Shown in pieces: positions 12,862 to 25,086 of a stretch of 64,000 nucleotides of DNA (the first letter of the stretch is position 1; each line of letters opens with the position of its first letter). The stretch comes from Camellia lanceoleosa (taxonomy: Eukaryota > Streptophyta > Magnoliopsida > Ericales > Theaceae), in assembly GCA_025200525.1 (NCBI GenBank), contig CM045758.1, forward strand, positions 171,010,101 to 171,074,100. Reading direction: 5' to 3'. The notes below the pieces were generated by a model. It worked only from the letters and a program-made list of their open reading frames with translations, had not been told where the DNA came from and made no database searches. Position numbers and translations under genes: made by a program.

Positions 12862-12876
12862 ATCTTAAGACAGATT

Positions 12877-15704
12877 TGTGACGCCTCAAAATTTTTTTTT
12901 TTTTTGAAGCGTCATAAGATTTAAATAACAATAACTTGCTAGATAAAATTTTAACTACTAATTAGGAACTTTTAAGTTCTTACATAGTCAAAGTCCAACA
13001 ATAAAATAAAACTACAAGTTCACACACAACGTCACAACATAGTTAAATCCTAATACAAAGGATAACAGGATTTTATTTTGATAAAATCTTAACTCTAAGT
13101 TAGCCAAGGTTCGATATTGGCAGCAGCTCTAATTTCAGCCTCAGTCCCTTCTTCGACATAATATGGCATGAAACGCCAGGGCAACAAAATATATGCCATG
13201 AGTTTTGCAACACAGTAAGAAAATATAACCAACCTACCATTCTTTTTAAGAGAAAAATAATAAAATTCTAAACATGAGATAACAATATGATTGTGCACAC
13301 GAATTACAACCATTAGAATAATTTCAGTAGTTTTAATAAATTAGGTGACACTCGAAATCTCACCAAAGAGATTTAACTTACCAACTACTAAGCATGGCAA
13401 CAATTAATTTGAAACCCTCATTTGGTCAAATATTTAAATGTTACCAACTGTAACTACCAGGGATGCCCACGTCCGGAGTTATATACCCAAGTAATGGCAT
13501 CCGTGGTCTGCTCCAAGGAAACGATCTGCCAGGGGTAAGCAACCTCCCTGTGTGCCACTTGCACATCCACCCTTATTCCAAAACCGAATACTGAAAAGGG
13601 TTCAAATAAGTCCCCTGCCATCTTAGAGTTTCGCAACATAATTTACGTAAGAATTCTCAAAACCAAGGCTCACCCTGAACAACCGGTATTGACCGTCAAC
13701 CCTTAATTCCGTACACTCTTTAAAACCACTACTCACCCTAAACAACTGGTATTAACCGTCAGTTGTTAACTTTATTTATACCATTATTCATTTAGATTAA
13801 TCTATAGATCAACCCCATAGTCTAAAAATTTATCATGAAACTAGACTTCTCAAGTCTCATCTTTTAGTTAGAAATTACCATATTTGGCTTAGTATAGAAT
13901 TTTAAATAAATTCTCAAATACATAGTAAAATCTATCTCACAGTTTCAGATTTAGTTAAAAATTTGTATAAATTCGTAGGAAGCTCAAAAATTGTTGCCAA
14001 ATTTTTTTGGATAAACTACACATCATTATCAACAACTTTGTAGAAGGAATCATCTCGATATTTTGAGTATAAAATTATCTAAAAATTTGAGTAAACAAGC
14101 TGGCAGATTCAAAATAGATTATTCTCAACACAGTTTCAGATTTAGTTAAAAATTTGTATAAATTCGTAGAAAGCTCAAAAATTGTTTCCAAAAAATTTTG
14201 GATAAACTAGATATCATTATCAACAACTTTGTAGAAGAAATCATCTCGAAATTTTAAGTATAAAATTATCTAAAAATTCGTGTAAACATGCTGGTAGATT
14301 CAAAACAAATTATTCTCAACACAGTTTCAAATTTAGTTAAAATTTTGTATAAATTCGTAGAAAACTCAAAAATTGTTACCAAAATTCCTGGTTGAACTAG
14401 ACATCATTATCAACAACTTTGTAGAAGAAATCATCTCAAAATTTTGAGTATAAAATTATCTAAAAATTCGGGTAAACATGCTGGCAAATTCAAAACAGGT
14501 TATTCTCAACACAGTTTCAAATTTAATAAACAATTTGTATAAATTCATAAAAAGCTCAAAAATTGTTACCAAAATTCTTGGTTGAACTAGACATCATTAT
14601 CAACAATTTTATAGAAGAAATTATCTCGAAATTTTGAGTATAAAATTGTCTAAAAATTCGGATAAACATGTTGGCAGATTCAAAACAGATTATTCTCAAT
14701 ACAGTTTCAAATTTAGTTAAAAATTTGTATAAATTCGTAGAAAGCTCAAAAATTATTACCAAAATTCTTGGTTGAACTAGACATCATTATCAACAACTTT
14801 GTAGAAGAAATCATCTCAAAATGTTGAGTATAAAATTGTCTAAAAATTCGGGTAAACATGTTGGCAGATTCAAAACAGATTATTCTCAACACAGTTTCAG
14901 ATTTAGTAAACAATTTGTATAAATTCATAGAAAGCTCAAAAATTGTTACCAAAATTCTTGGTTGAACTAGACGTCATTATAAACAACTTTGTAGAAGAAA
15001 TCATCTCGAAATTTTGAGTATAAAATTGTCTAAAAATTCGGGTAAATATGTTGGCAGATTTAAAACAGGTTAGACAATGTATCATATGTATACAATCTGA
15101 AAATTTCAATTATATAAAAAAAACGAGAGGATTGAGAGGGTTTTCTTACTTAGTTGTAGGGTTGAAATGGAATAATGAAATGGTAGGAAAATATGCAACC
15201 TCAACCTCCTCCTCTTCTTCCACAAGAATTCCGTCTATTTGCATGTATATAGTTTATGCTTAGCCCAGAAAATATGAAGTCTCTATGCATGCTACTAGAT
15301 GCAATTTAAAGACTCTCTCCGAGGCTAGCTCTCTCTCTCTCTCTCCTTCTCTCTCACACATTCTTTTCATTAAAAAAATCCATTCCCTTTCTCCAAATTC
15401 TAAGAAATAAGCTTTTCCCTAAATTCTATGGCTTTCCCTAAATTCTAGAAAAGATGGTGGGTGAGGGTTCCCATATCACCATGCAAACAGCCACGAAATT
15501 CTCTTCTTCTTTTTTTTATAATAATAATTATTGAACATCCACAATATTTTTATTCTTAATAAGGTCTTTGTTAGTGATAGAATTAGGTTAATTTAAAACT
15601 AATTTTTTTTTGTACTATTATATATTTTAGGTAGATTCTGAATACAATCAATTGATTAATTGATTTACTTTCTTTTAAGAATAATTTAAATATGGATTTT
15701 CACA
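12877..15704. mobile_element. Probable solo LTR with TGTGA...TCACA ends
   Basis: Begins TGTGACGCCTC and ends TTTTCACA; flanked by the direct repeat AGATT (12872-12876 and 15705-15709). It begins 15 bp after the copia-like 5' LTR. No coding motifs are present. The 190-bp tandem array lies inside. A small hairpin at its left end pairs GACGCCTCAAAA with TTTTGAAGCGTC. Orientation is not certain. Confidence 0.6.
13925..15075. repeat. Tandem array, about six copies of a 190-191-bp unit
   Basis: The word CAGTTTCA(G/A)ATTTA starts at 13940, 14131, 14322, 14512, 14702 and 14892, a steady period of 190-191 bp. Other landmarks per unit are ATCATTATCAACAACTTTG and TATAAAATT(A/G)TCTAAAAATTC. The open frames at 14556-14762 and 14746-14952 are the same unit read twice and are not genes. 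Confidence 0.95.
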
Positions 15705-15869
15705 AGATTCCGGTCGTGTTTGTGGTTTTTGGTAAAGTATAACTAATATGCTTGATCTTTTAATAACTAGGAGTTTGAAAAAAAAATCTGAGAAACTTTT
15801 CTTATTATTTGGAAAATCTGAACCTTTTTTATGATCTTAATTGTTGCTTGTGATCGAGAATTTATTACA

Positions 15870-15873
<4 letters not shown>

Positions 15874-15911
<38 letters not shown>
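15874..15911. repeat. (TG)n microsatellite, about 19 units
   Basis: Uninterrupted TG dinucleotides just right of the 12877-15704 insertion. Confidence 0.95.
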
Positions 15912-15913
<2 letters not shown>

Positions 15914-16088
15914 GGACATTGAAGGTTTCAGATATCTTGGAATGATGGCTTTTTGGCCAAAATCTGTAGGGTGGGTTGTCAAGAAGAGTGATATAACTCA
16001 CAGTAAAGTAACTTGAACAATCATATTCACATCAGAATAAGAAGGGTGAAGTTTTTCATCGATTAATTTTAATCGGTTACACACTCTT

Positions 16089-16549
16089 GCGATACTCGAA
16101 ACGTCAGATTTGCTGTCTTCTAGAGCTTTCCAACAAGATATCAGCAGATGCATCCCTCAGATATTGGATTTCCATGTCAAAACCAAATCACCAATCTTCA
16201 TCAATGAGCATCCTTATTTTGCGTACAAGTCTAAACCGAAGCGATTCCCAATCGATTTCATTCTGTTTGAGGCTAATTCAAGATTGTAGATAACATGTTG
16301 TTTGCTCTGATAAATGTTGTGTACTTTGCAAGGAGCGAATATAAGAGAATGCGAAGAAGTATAATAGCAATCTGATGAAGGTGATGATGATAAGAAGAAA
16401 AGGAGACGTCGTTGAGGCCAAATTGGGAGTTGAATGTGTATGTATTTAGTCTGTTCAATAAGAACATGAAGCCAGGGCTGACGTCGGAGAGGAATACCGA
16501 GTTGTTCATGGCGGATGGGACGCCAGCATATTCACTCGGACTCGACGGA
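16089..16549 (+). pseudogene. Glucan endo-1,3-beta-glucosidase (GH17) C-terminal fragment, broken
   Basis: GH17 enzymes cleave beta-1,3-glucans such as callose. Plus-strand frames resemble the second half of the family in order: AFQQDISRCIPQILDFHVKT (about 16128-16190), then FINEHPYFAYKSKP and FILFEANS up to a stop near 16290, then a VDNMLFALINVVYFA segment, and in another frame NVYVFSLFNKNMKPGLTSER with DGTPAYSLGLDG ending near 16549. The family segment that carries the ETGWPS-type motif, about 50 residues, is missing between the last two blocks, and stops plus a frame change separate them. The N-terminal half of the barrel is absent. It lies in the copia-like interior in the sense direction, so it looks like a captured host gene piece. 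Confidence 0.75.
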
Positions 16550-16554
16550 GGTCT

Positions 16555-16790
16555 AACAACGAGTTTCAGAACGCCGATTCGGAGATTAGGTCCACCGCTT
16601 CTTTGTTTCTCTCTTCATTACATTTTGCATGCTGTAATTGGTTCAGTTTTTGTTTTTGGCAGGTCAATGTACTTAATGAGAGCGATGCACTGTTTGGCCA
16701 GTGATGTGTTAATGCTTTTGAATCCGTTGTTGGAAACGGAGAAACCAATCGACATGATGATGTTCTGTACAAAGGTGACGTTTCATTTAA
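16555..16790 (+). pseudogene. Unidentified coding-like segment beside the GH17 fragment
   Basis: Directly after the GH17 piece, one plus frame reads NEFQNADSEIRSTASLFLSS, followed by a possible intron 3' end (TTTTTGTTTTTGGCAG, about 16648-16663) and VNVLNESDALFGQ before a stop. The composition looks exonic rather than AT-rich, but I do not recognise the family. It may be part of a second captured gene. Confidence 0.3.
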
Positions 16791-16799
16791 TAATGGTTC

Positions 16800-18473
16800 G
16801 ACCCAAATTGTTTGGAACTTTAAGTTGGGTCCTTAGACATTGAATTGAGTTTGGGTAATCCAATCATCCAAATATCAAATCTAATGATTTATTTATTTAT
16901 AAGGGAAATTTTATTGTCGTTTATTAGTTGAACATAATGATCAACATTTGGAAAGTCAATTGGAAATGTTTTAAATTAAATTTTCTAATTTAAAATAAAT
17001 ATATAATTTTGTGCGTTTAGCACAATGGTTTTTTCTAATATTTTAAAGAAGTTGTTTGATGATTTTGAAATATTTTTCAACAAAATCATAACATAAATTG
17101 GTGAGACTCACTGTTTGTCAATAGACTAGTAATGAAATCTTATGTCAATGCTTTTGATACAAAACATCGAACCGATTGGTCACGGCAGTTGCTACACAAT
17201 TGGAGAAAACTATTGGTGTGATGGTTTATTTTAAATCACTGTTTCTTTTTGTCATTAGATTCTGGATATAGGCCAATTTATTTGGTACCATTCAAAATAT
17301 TTTGGGTTTAGTTTTGGATCCAATAGTAATGAGAAATTTTTAGGCTGAGCATTAATGGATAACGATTTAAATTTTTATGAAGTGGCTCATATTTTTTGGG
17401 TTGGTGTTATGATTCTATTTATAACTTGTTTCTTCTTATTTAAATAAATGTTCTGATTGGGTATGACCATGATTAACTTTTATTTGAGGAATACTATGCA
17501 TTTAAATTTTATAATTGTTAGAATTTCAATTATGTATATTTGTTTACAAGTTGGTATCTCAAGTTCCTCTTAAGGAAAGGCACAAATATTTGACAAATAT
17601 TTTGTGGAAGTTTTCAAGAATGTGTTTTTAAAATCAAGATATGATTTTAATTACTAAAATCTGGTATGATTTTTGGTTTGTGAATTCTTAAAACTTGAGA
17701 AAATATAAAGTATATGTTATATACTTGGGAAAAAATTTTAAATGTAATTTGATGTCATTAATTGATATATTTGATATATCGATTTGGTATGTAGTGTATT
17801 ATAAATGGATGTCAATTATTTATCAAAGTGTTGATAAAAATGTAAACTTATGTGTTTTGACATAAGAGGAATTCTAACTATTCTTTGGAATAATGACTGT
17901 AAAATTGGTGTGGTAACCGATAACTCCGTAATAAAATATTATATGAGTTAAAATATTTCATAGGTAAAAGACGCTTTGGTAATTGTCGACGAAGTCACCA
18001 ATACTGGATAAGACAAATAAGATGTAAATGTAAGTATATAGTGATATTTATATTTCATGTTGAGATTGGAATGAAGGGTTGCAGTGAACAAAAAGAAATA
18101 ATGCATGGCTAAAGAAATGTTATTTGACAAAGTGTTGTGGCCACAACCGGTATTAGCTATTTTTTCTTTGTACTGAAAAAAAAAGTTATGAAGTCTGATT
18201 GTATTTTAGACAAATTAGTATTGTGATTATATTCACAAAGCAATTTACATCTTGTTATTTAGTTCGAGCACGTCAATTAATGATATATTTTGATTTACCT
18301 CAGAATTGTGGGGTGTATTAATATTTTTGTGTAATTATACATTAGCAAGAGAAATTAAGTTTCCTTAGAATACTTAAAATGTGGGGGTGCTTGGAGGATT
18401 TTGCCAAAGTAACGGTTTCGATAATAGGTCCATAAAGAATCTCAATTCTTTCTATAGGACAAAGTTGGAGTAG
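16800..18473 (+). other. Interior of copia-like element, non-coding
   Basis: AT-rich DNA without a recognisable protein. TTGGTATCTCAAG at about 17553 slightly resembles a copia-type primer-binding site, but it is not next to an LTR. The DNA continues after the solo LTR at 20985. Confidence 0.4.
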
Positions 18474-20979
18474 TGTAATAACCCCGACCTCTGATTAATG
18501 CTAAAATATGATTAATTATGCTTAACAGTAATTTAGAAGGAATTTGGAATTAATTTGCATGTGTATTACATTATCTTTGTGTTTCTATCTGTTTGCCATA
18601 AAATGATCTGTTCATGTTTCAAGTTTGAACTGCAAATTGAAAGCTTTATCGACGCTCAATTCTGAAATTGTTTTGTGTTAAGTATTAGTTAGGATTTATA
18701 GAATTTTATGGTAAGTTTAATTAAAATTTGATTTGGAACGATTAAATTAGATTAAATAACGCTAAATTACATTAGTTCAATTATTTATGAAACTGCCACT
18801 TAGTGGACCACTTCTAAGAGACTTGTTTAGGACTTGATTAGCATACTCCATACATCATTTCCTCAACCATATTTGAGACAAAACGTAGGAGAGTGAGAGA
18901 GGAGAAGAGACTTAGCTTCAACAAGAGTTTTTGCTTGGAACTTGAAGAATTATAGAGGAATTTTCATAATTGAGCCTCCATACTTGGAATTCAAGACTTA
19001 AGGTAGGAGAATTACCTTCTTGATTGTGAATTCAAGTCATTTCTTGCATGATTCATGTGACACTAGTGATCTAAGACAAGAATTGAATTAAACATGTTGA
19101 ATTAGAGCTTAAATCATGCATGCATGTCCATATCATAACAATTTGAAGTGTTTTCATGGAAATTCTTGCATGCAAGACCATATTCTCGTTATAGTCCATG
19201 AGTTCATCATGATTTTGAGTGTAATCTTGCATTTGGTTACATTTTTGAAGCATTGAATTCAAATGAACACTTGCATGTTTTGTTCTTTAATATTTCTTGG
19301 AAGTTTGTTTGAAATTGTGTTTAATTGACTCACCTTTGGGCTTTGATTTCTCAAATTGATCTTTAAAACATGTTATACTATGAGTTTAAAGTGTTTTTCT
19401 AGAAAATGGGCCCAAGAGGTTAAGATTTGGGTAGTTAAATGCTTAGTTTGAGCTTGGGAGGCAAATCTGGAAATTCCAAAATTTGGCTTCCTCGCTCGAG
19501 CGAAGGATTCCACGCTCGAGCAACCATTGTTTCTTCAGATCTACGCTCGAGCGAAGGAATGGTGGCTTGAGCATAAATTGCGCGCTCTCAGTTTTTTAGT
19601 GCACGCAGACGCACGCTCGAGCGACGAGACCTACGCTAGAGCGAAGGGTGTGTCTCACTTTCGAGCAAGCATTGGGCGTGCATCGAACGTAAAAATTCAA
19701 CAACCAGTACTTTTGCATTTTTACAAACAGCTCAAGTGAAGGAGTCTATGCTCAAGCGACCCCTCTGCTTTGGCAAGCTCGTTCGAGCGAAGAAAGCTAC
19801 GCTCGAGCGAGACCCCTGTTTTCAGCAAATTTTGAAAAATGTTTTCTAAGGCATCTTTGCATCCTCATTCCATCCTAGGCATTCCTAGGCCATGTTTAAA
19901 ACTCTATAGTGAGGCTTTAAGGTTAGAAACACATTAAGAACCAACGACGTAAGTTTTGTGTGATTAGAATGTGTGTTTCAAGTGTGTGTCCGTTATGTGT
20001 TATATAGGTCACGTACCGCGTGTCGTGTGATCAATCTGCTCCGTCTGTCTGTTTCAAGGCCAACTGTGAGTAATAATTTAGTAAAGTTATGTTCAAATTG
20101 TATCTACCTTCTATGTGATAAAACAAGATATGTTTTTCGAAATGATATGTTATGTACAATGAATGATTGTTCAATTTCTGATATGTATTTCATGACATCC
20201 TTAGCATCATGTGATATCTGTTAGCTGTTACCCAGTATTGGAGATTCCTTTATGGAACTTATTTTTGTTTGCACTCTTCATTACCGTGCACGAGGCCTGT
20301 CACGGGGCTCACATTCTATTGCAGGATTCGAAGGTTCCTTTGTGGAACTAGTTATTCGTAACCTCATGCGTATGCGTTCTGTTCTGTTAATGCTAATGGA
20401 TGTATCACGTAAATTAATCATGACTTATGATTTCTGTTTATATATATGATCTGGACAAATGATGAATTTGATGCAAATCTGGATTGTGATTTTTGAATCT
20501 GTACGAACTCATTCATTGAAACCCTTTACTCTATTATTATTCACTGGGCTTTCGCTCATAGTTTATATTATGTATGTAGGTGAGACGCCACATGACCAGG
20601 GCCAGAGTTGACGGCCTTCTATTCTGTTTTTGTCAGCCATCCATTGTGTCTCCCGAGGAGGTTCCGATCGAAGCCTAATGCTATGGCTGTTTTTGTCTTT
20701 CAAGTTAGTCTTTGTGTATGTTTTGTAAAGACAGGTCTTGGGTTGTATATGTTGTAAATATTATGTACCTGGACTGGCATGTCTATGCGTATATACATAT
20801 AAGTTTTAAAATGTTTCGTCCCATGTACGTTATCACAACTCATTGGACCTTGTTTATTTTGTATTATTGCTTTCGCAGCCCCCTTACTATTTGCTAATCT
20901 GTTCATAGGCCTTTGGTAATCCACGGATTACTGGTTGGTTACGATGCTAAACCTATAGGGGCGGGTTTAGGTCGTGACA
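18474..20979 (+). mobile_element. Solo LTR (2.5 kb), TGTAATAACCC family
   Basis: Starts TGTAATAACCCCGACC and ends GGTTTAGGTCGTGACA; flanked by perfect AGTAG duplications (18469-18473 and 20980-20984). It is related over its length to the LTRs of the gag-only element at 22255-31102. No internal region is present, as expected after LTR-LTR recombination. It carries a decayed array of the CGCTCGAGCG palindrome (19493-19815). Confidence 0.9.
19493..19815. repeat. CGCTCGAGCG palindrome array, solo-LTR copy
   Basis: About eleven copies of the (T)CGCTCGAGCG(A) palindrome, many altered (GGCTTGAGCA, CGCTAGAGCG, TGCTCAAGCG, CGTTCGAGCG). Changes are mostly C-to-T or G-to-A, as expected of methylated CpG decay. 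Confidence 0.85.
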
Positions 20980-20984
20980 AGTAG

Positions 20985-21890
20985 AAGCAAAAATGGTTTC
21001 ATTAACTCCTAAGGAACAACTCTTTGTTTATTATTTAAATTTGAAAATGGGAGTGACATAAAGTAACGGTAAGTCTCAATTAAGACTTAATACCATAAGA
21101 CATTTGCTTTCAATTGTGAATATTGTCTAAGGATAATATAATGAATCCATTAACTACTCAATGATGCATAACTGAGAAGGTCAAACAAAAAAATAGCAGC
21201 CGCTAAACAAAAAGTTTGACCAGAGAGAAAATGAGAGAAAGTTCATCAAGGGGAATGTGATTAAAGCCTATTACATCAGAATCATCATACTAGTAACCCT
21301 ACTTAGATGACTGGAGATCCCAAGAACTAAGTTCAAAGGGACAACTAAATTATGTGTGGCTCACCAGAAATCACTAAAGGAGTCTAACTCCTATCAATTC
21401 TTATGATAAGAGTGATATCTGCAACATGTGTTGTATGCAGGGAACTTATGGTAAGCTATGCTTTTAATTATCACTTATATCTTGAAAACCCTAGATGGGT
21501 ATCTTTCAAGAGGAGTATTTAAGAGACTCAAAACAAGGATCACCTATATTAGTGTGAAGGGGCCGCTCCTATGAGAATTAATAAGGCAAAATTCTCTGAA
21601 GCACTCATGAAATACCAGGAGATGCCCAAAGCCAAAACAGGCACAACCGTGGGAACTAAACTGTGTCTGGAGATGGTATGCTTGAATTCTATTGTCTTAG
21701 CTTACACAAACGATTGAACAGTTCAAGGCATCACGCCCACTAATTAGTTAGTAAGTCCGATAGGCTTTCACTAGAGAAGGTTCAAAGCCAAAAGCTACCT
21801 ATCCTGATGCAGGGTATTTCCTTAATGTACTTTCTCTTTATCTGCATGTTGTTGCATGTCTTTTCCATAAATTTCATTCATGTGGGGGAT
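20985..21890 (+). other. 3' interior of copia-like element with polypurine tract
   Basis: No open reading frame of note. The last bases, TGTGGGGGAT (21881-21890), immediately precede the 3' LTR and are the plus-strand primer site of the copia type. Confidence 0.65.
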
Positions 21891-22175
21891 TGTTGGAAAA
21901 TTTGAATTAAAATTTACTCCAATGGTTGTGTCTCTTGAGATGGAAGGGTGTGTCATTTTAAAAGGTCACAACCTTTCTGAAGAGTCGCTTTGCGTTTATT
22001 CTTCATATTTCTTGAGTCTACTTTTCCTATAAAGAGAATATATGCACAGCGAAATTCGCTAGGCTTGCAATAGTTGTGCTGCAAGTGCAAGACATTGATC
22101 GTTGTATCTTGGGAGATAGACGTTCATTGAATCCTAAGCACTGGTGGAAGGACGAATCTGTCTTAAGGAAAGAGT
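21891..22175 (+). repeat. 3' LTR of copia-like element, left part
   Basis: Begins TGTTGGAAAATTTGAA and matches the 5' LTR up to AAAGAGTGTCAC. It is broken here by the inverted solo LTR, whose GTCAC target duplication is at 22176-22180. Confidence 0.85.
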
Positions 22176-22180
22176 GTCAC

Positions 22181-22254
22181 TGTCACGACCCAAACCCGCC
22201 CCTATGGGTTTAGCATCGTAACCGGCCAGTAATCCTTAGATTACCAAAGGCCTC
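22181..22254 (-). mobile_element. Inverted solo LTR, 3'-end piece
   Basis: TGTCACGACCCAAACCCGCC is the reverse complement of the 3' end of the TGTAATAACCC LTR family. It starts just after the target duplication GTCAC and is interrupted after GGCCTC by the gag-only element. Its other part is 31103-32642. Confidence 0.85.
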
Positions 22255-24748
22255 TGTAATAACCCTGACCCGTAATTAGCTATTTATCAATATTTAAGGA
22301 TGCTAATGAGTGGATTAAAATGAACTATGGGATTAATATGTAATTTGTATCATAATTGGATTTTATTTGCTACCCATAGTAATATCTGATGAAATTCCAC
22401 TTTAAAATGAAATTGAAAGCCTTATCGGCATCCAAACTCGGAATTGTCTACACCAATATGTTAACGGGAATTTTTAGAACATTATGGCCTATTTAATTAA
22501 AATGTGATTTGGTATGATTAAATTAGATTAAATAAGCTAATTAAAGAGTTGGACTTATTTACCGTTTTGCCACCTAGTGGCCAAATCCATACAAAACACA
22601 TTTTAGTCCCCTTTAGCTCATTTTGAGCTCATCTTTCACCTCCTTAGTGGAAAAATCTGAGGTTCCATCTTAGAGAGAGAGTGTGTGTAATTTGAGAGAG
22701 AGGAAGGAGAATTCAAGGGAGATTGAAGGCTAGAGGTTGAATTAAACAAAGATTGTGCTAGAACAAGAGAAATTGAGGGCTCTAGGTAAGAACCTAAGCT
22801 ATAATTCTTGTAGATGTTATGTTTAATTGTTGAATTCATGAAGATTATAAGTTTAGTCATGCAATGGAGCTTATAATGAGGAGTTGAGTTTCAAGTCATG
22901 CATGCATGCATAAATTCTTGCATTTTGAAGTTAATTTTCATAAAAACTTACATGCATGTGTTAATTTCACTCATGTGTTGGTCAATCATCTTGTTTTCCA
23001 TCAAATTACCAAGATTCCCTATGTTTTGGAGGGTTTGAATTCAAAGAAGTCCATGCATGTGGTGTTCTTGAGCATTCATCATGTTTTAAGTTGAAAATGT
23101 GAGTTTTGACAAACTCTTGGGCCATGATTTTATCAAATAATCTTTGATTCATCATGTTTTACAAGCTTACTTTGTTATTCCAAGTTTTGGGGCTCAAGTG
23201 ATGAGTTTTGGAAGTTTAAACTCGAGTTTTGAACTCCGGGATGCAATCTGGAAATTCCAGATTCTACAACCTCGCTCGAGCGAAGAAGTTCTCGCTTGAG
23301 CGACCACTCAGAAATCGTGCACCTCACTCGAGCGACCAAAAGTCCGCTCGAGCGTAAATTTCGAGCTCCCAGAAGTTTGCATCATTTACAGATCGCTCGA
23401 GCGAAGGAATGTGCGCTCGAGCGACCACTCACATCTTTGCATGTCCGCTCGAGCGAGGAAGTCTACGCTCGAGCGGAGTGTCATTTCTGCATGTTCGCTC
23501 GAGCGAGGAAAGCTTCGCTAGAGCGAGGACTTAAAATTCTGAAATTTTGCCTAAGTGTTCCAAGGCATGTTTTGACACCCTCATTGCATCTTAGGCATTC
23601 CTAAGCCTTAATTAAGCTATAGTAATGAGGTTATGGGCTAGAAACGCACACTAAGAAAAGAATGTAACGGGTTATTGAATGACAAGTGTGTATGTGAGTT
23701 GAGCATTGTAACAAGTATTAATCACACTAAGAGATTGCAAGGATATGTGTGTTCTAAGCCATGTGATAAGAATAAACATGAACCAACGTGATGTAAGCTA
23801 AGCCTTAATGGCCACATGAATAAGTAATGATAAGATTCGTTGGTGCTATGTATTTTGTGATTGTAGGTCAACGTCCGAGAAGTGCTTGACCATCTACGGA
23901 ACCACTGTGAGTAACGTTATCGTAAAGATACGTTGATATGAAATTATGTTCCAAATGTGATATATCAAGCTATGATTTCTGAAATGGTATATGTTTCTGT
24001 GAACGAACATTCCAAGTTTGAAATCTATTATGGCATCCATAGATAGTCCCAAGTCATGGGGGACGGCATGAAAATGCGGGTCCATGACAGTTACGAGATC
24101 TCGTTAGCCACTTCATTGTGGTGTTTGTTTAATCGGTGTCCGGGACCGGTTACTCTAGTCGGAAGACGTTATGTGATATGTGATTTGTTCTATGGAATAT
24201 GCCATTATTATGTTCACATATGAGATGATTATGTTTATGCTATGATCTGTTTTGTACGTATAAAATGTTCGAATTTCGTTCACTAACCCCTTTACCTTAA
24301 TGTTATTCACTGGGCTTTAGCTCACTGTTTGTATATATATATATATATTATAGGTGAGCATTCTGGAGTGCAAGCCCGAAGGTTTTGTGGGGGACTGTGT
24401 TCTGTTGTCAGCCAGCCATTGTGTCTCACGTGGAGGTTCCCAAAGTGTCTTGGGATCAAGTTTTGTTTAGTCTGTTATGCATGAGACTTATGTTAATTAT
24501 GTTGGCTGTACATTTGTGTAAGTGTGTGGGTATAATATACTGTATGGTTGACTCATGGTTATGTAATTAAAGTTTTAAAATTATTCTGTTTCATGTAAAT
24601 CAACACAGCTCATTGGACATTTATATATTCGTATATTGCTTCCGCTAGCCCCTTATTATATGCTTATTTGTCCAGAGGCCTTCGGTAATCTAAGGATTAC
24701 TGGCCGGTTACGATGCTAAACCTGTAGGGGCGGGTTTGGGTCGTGACA
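22255..24748 (+). repeat. 5' LTR of gag-only element
   Basis: 2,494 bp, TGTAATAACCCTGACCCG to GGGTTTGGGTCGTGACA. Contains the palindrome array at 23272-23530 and a TATATATATATA run near 24332. Confidence 0.92.
23272..23530. repeat. CGCTCGAGCG palindrome array, 5' LTR copy
   Basis: Ten copies of the palindrome, seven exact and three altered (CGCTTGAGCG, CACTCGAGCG, CGCTAGAGCG), spaced about 18-35 bp. The following bases alternate between AAG/AGG and ACC. Confidence 0.9.
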
Positions 24749-24751
24749 GAG

Positions 24752-24763
24752 TGGTATCAGAGC
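24752..24763 (+). promoter_or_regulatory. Primer-binding site, initiator tRNA-Met type
   Basis: TGGTATCAGAGC lies three bases after the 5' LTR end. This is the common plant retroelement primer site complementary to the 3' end of initiator tRNA-Met. Confidence 0.9.
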
Positions 24764-25086
24764 ACGAGTTATACCGTACACACGTGTCCATATGAGCTAT
24801 AGGATGTCCTAGAAATGAAATAGGGACATTGCATGATCATGTGTGACTATGTGAACATAGATGAAACGAAATTGAACCTATATGCATGATCAAAGAAGTT
24901 AAACGGAATAACTTGTCATGGAAATTTCAAATACCGAATGTGAAATCTATGTGATTATGAACGTGTGAAAGTAAGGGATTATATGACTGTATTGGAATTG
25001 AAATAAAAGTGTGAACACGTCAGATATGAATGAAATCTGTAAGGACTTTCCTCGTATTGATAAGCATCCTGTTTTTGTATAGATCA

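Noticed and set aside
12607..12924. 105-codon frame in the copia-like 5' LTR
   Set aside because: Lies wholly in LTR and flanking sequence; the split 3' LTR does not keep the frame.
15767..16016. Frames across the (TG)n run with Thr-His or Val-Cys repeats
   Set aside because: Microsatellite translation.
23272..23530. CRISPR-like array (regularly repeated palindrome with spacers)
   Set aside because: The repeat is only about 10-12 bp, the spacing is irregular, the spacers are alike between LTR copies, and the site is inside a plant LTR. No cas genes are present.
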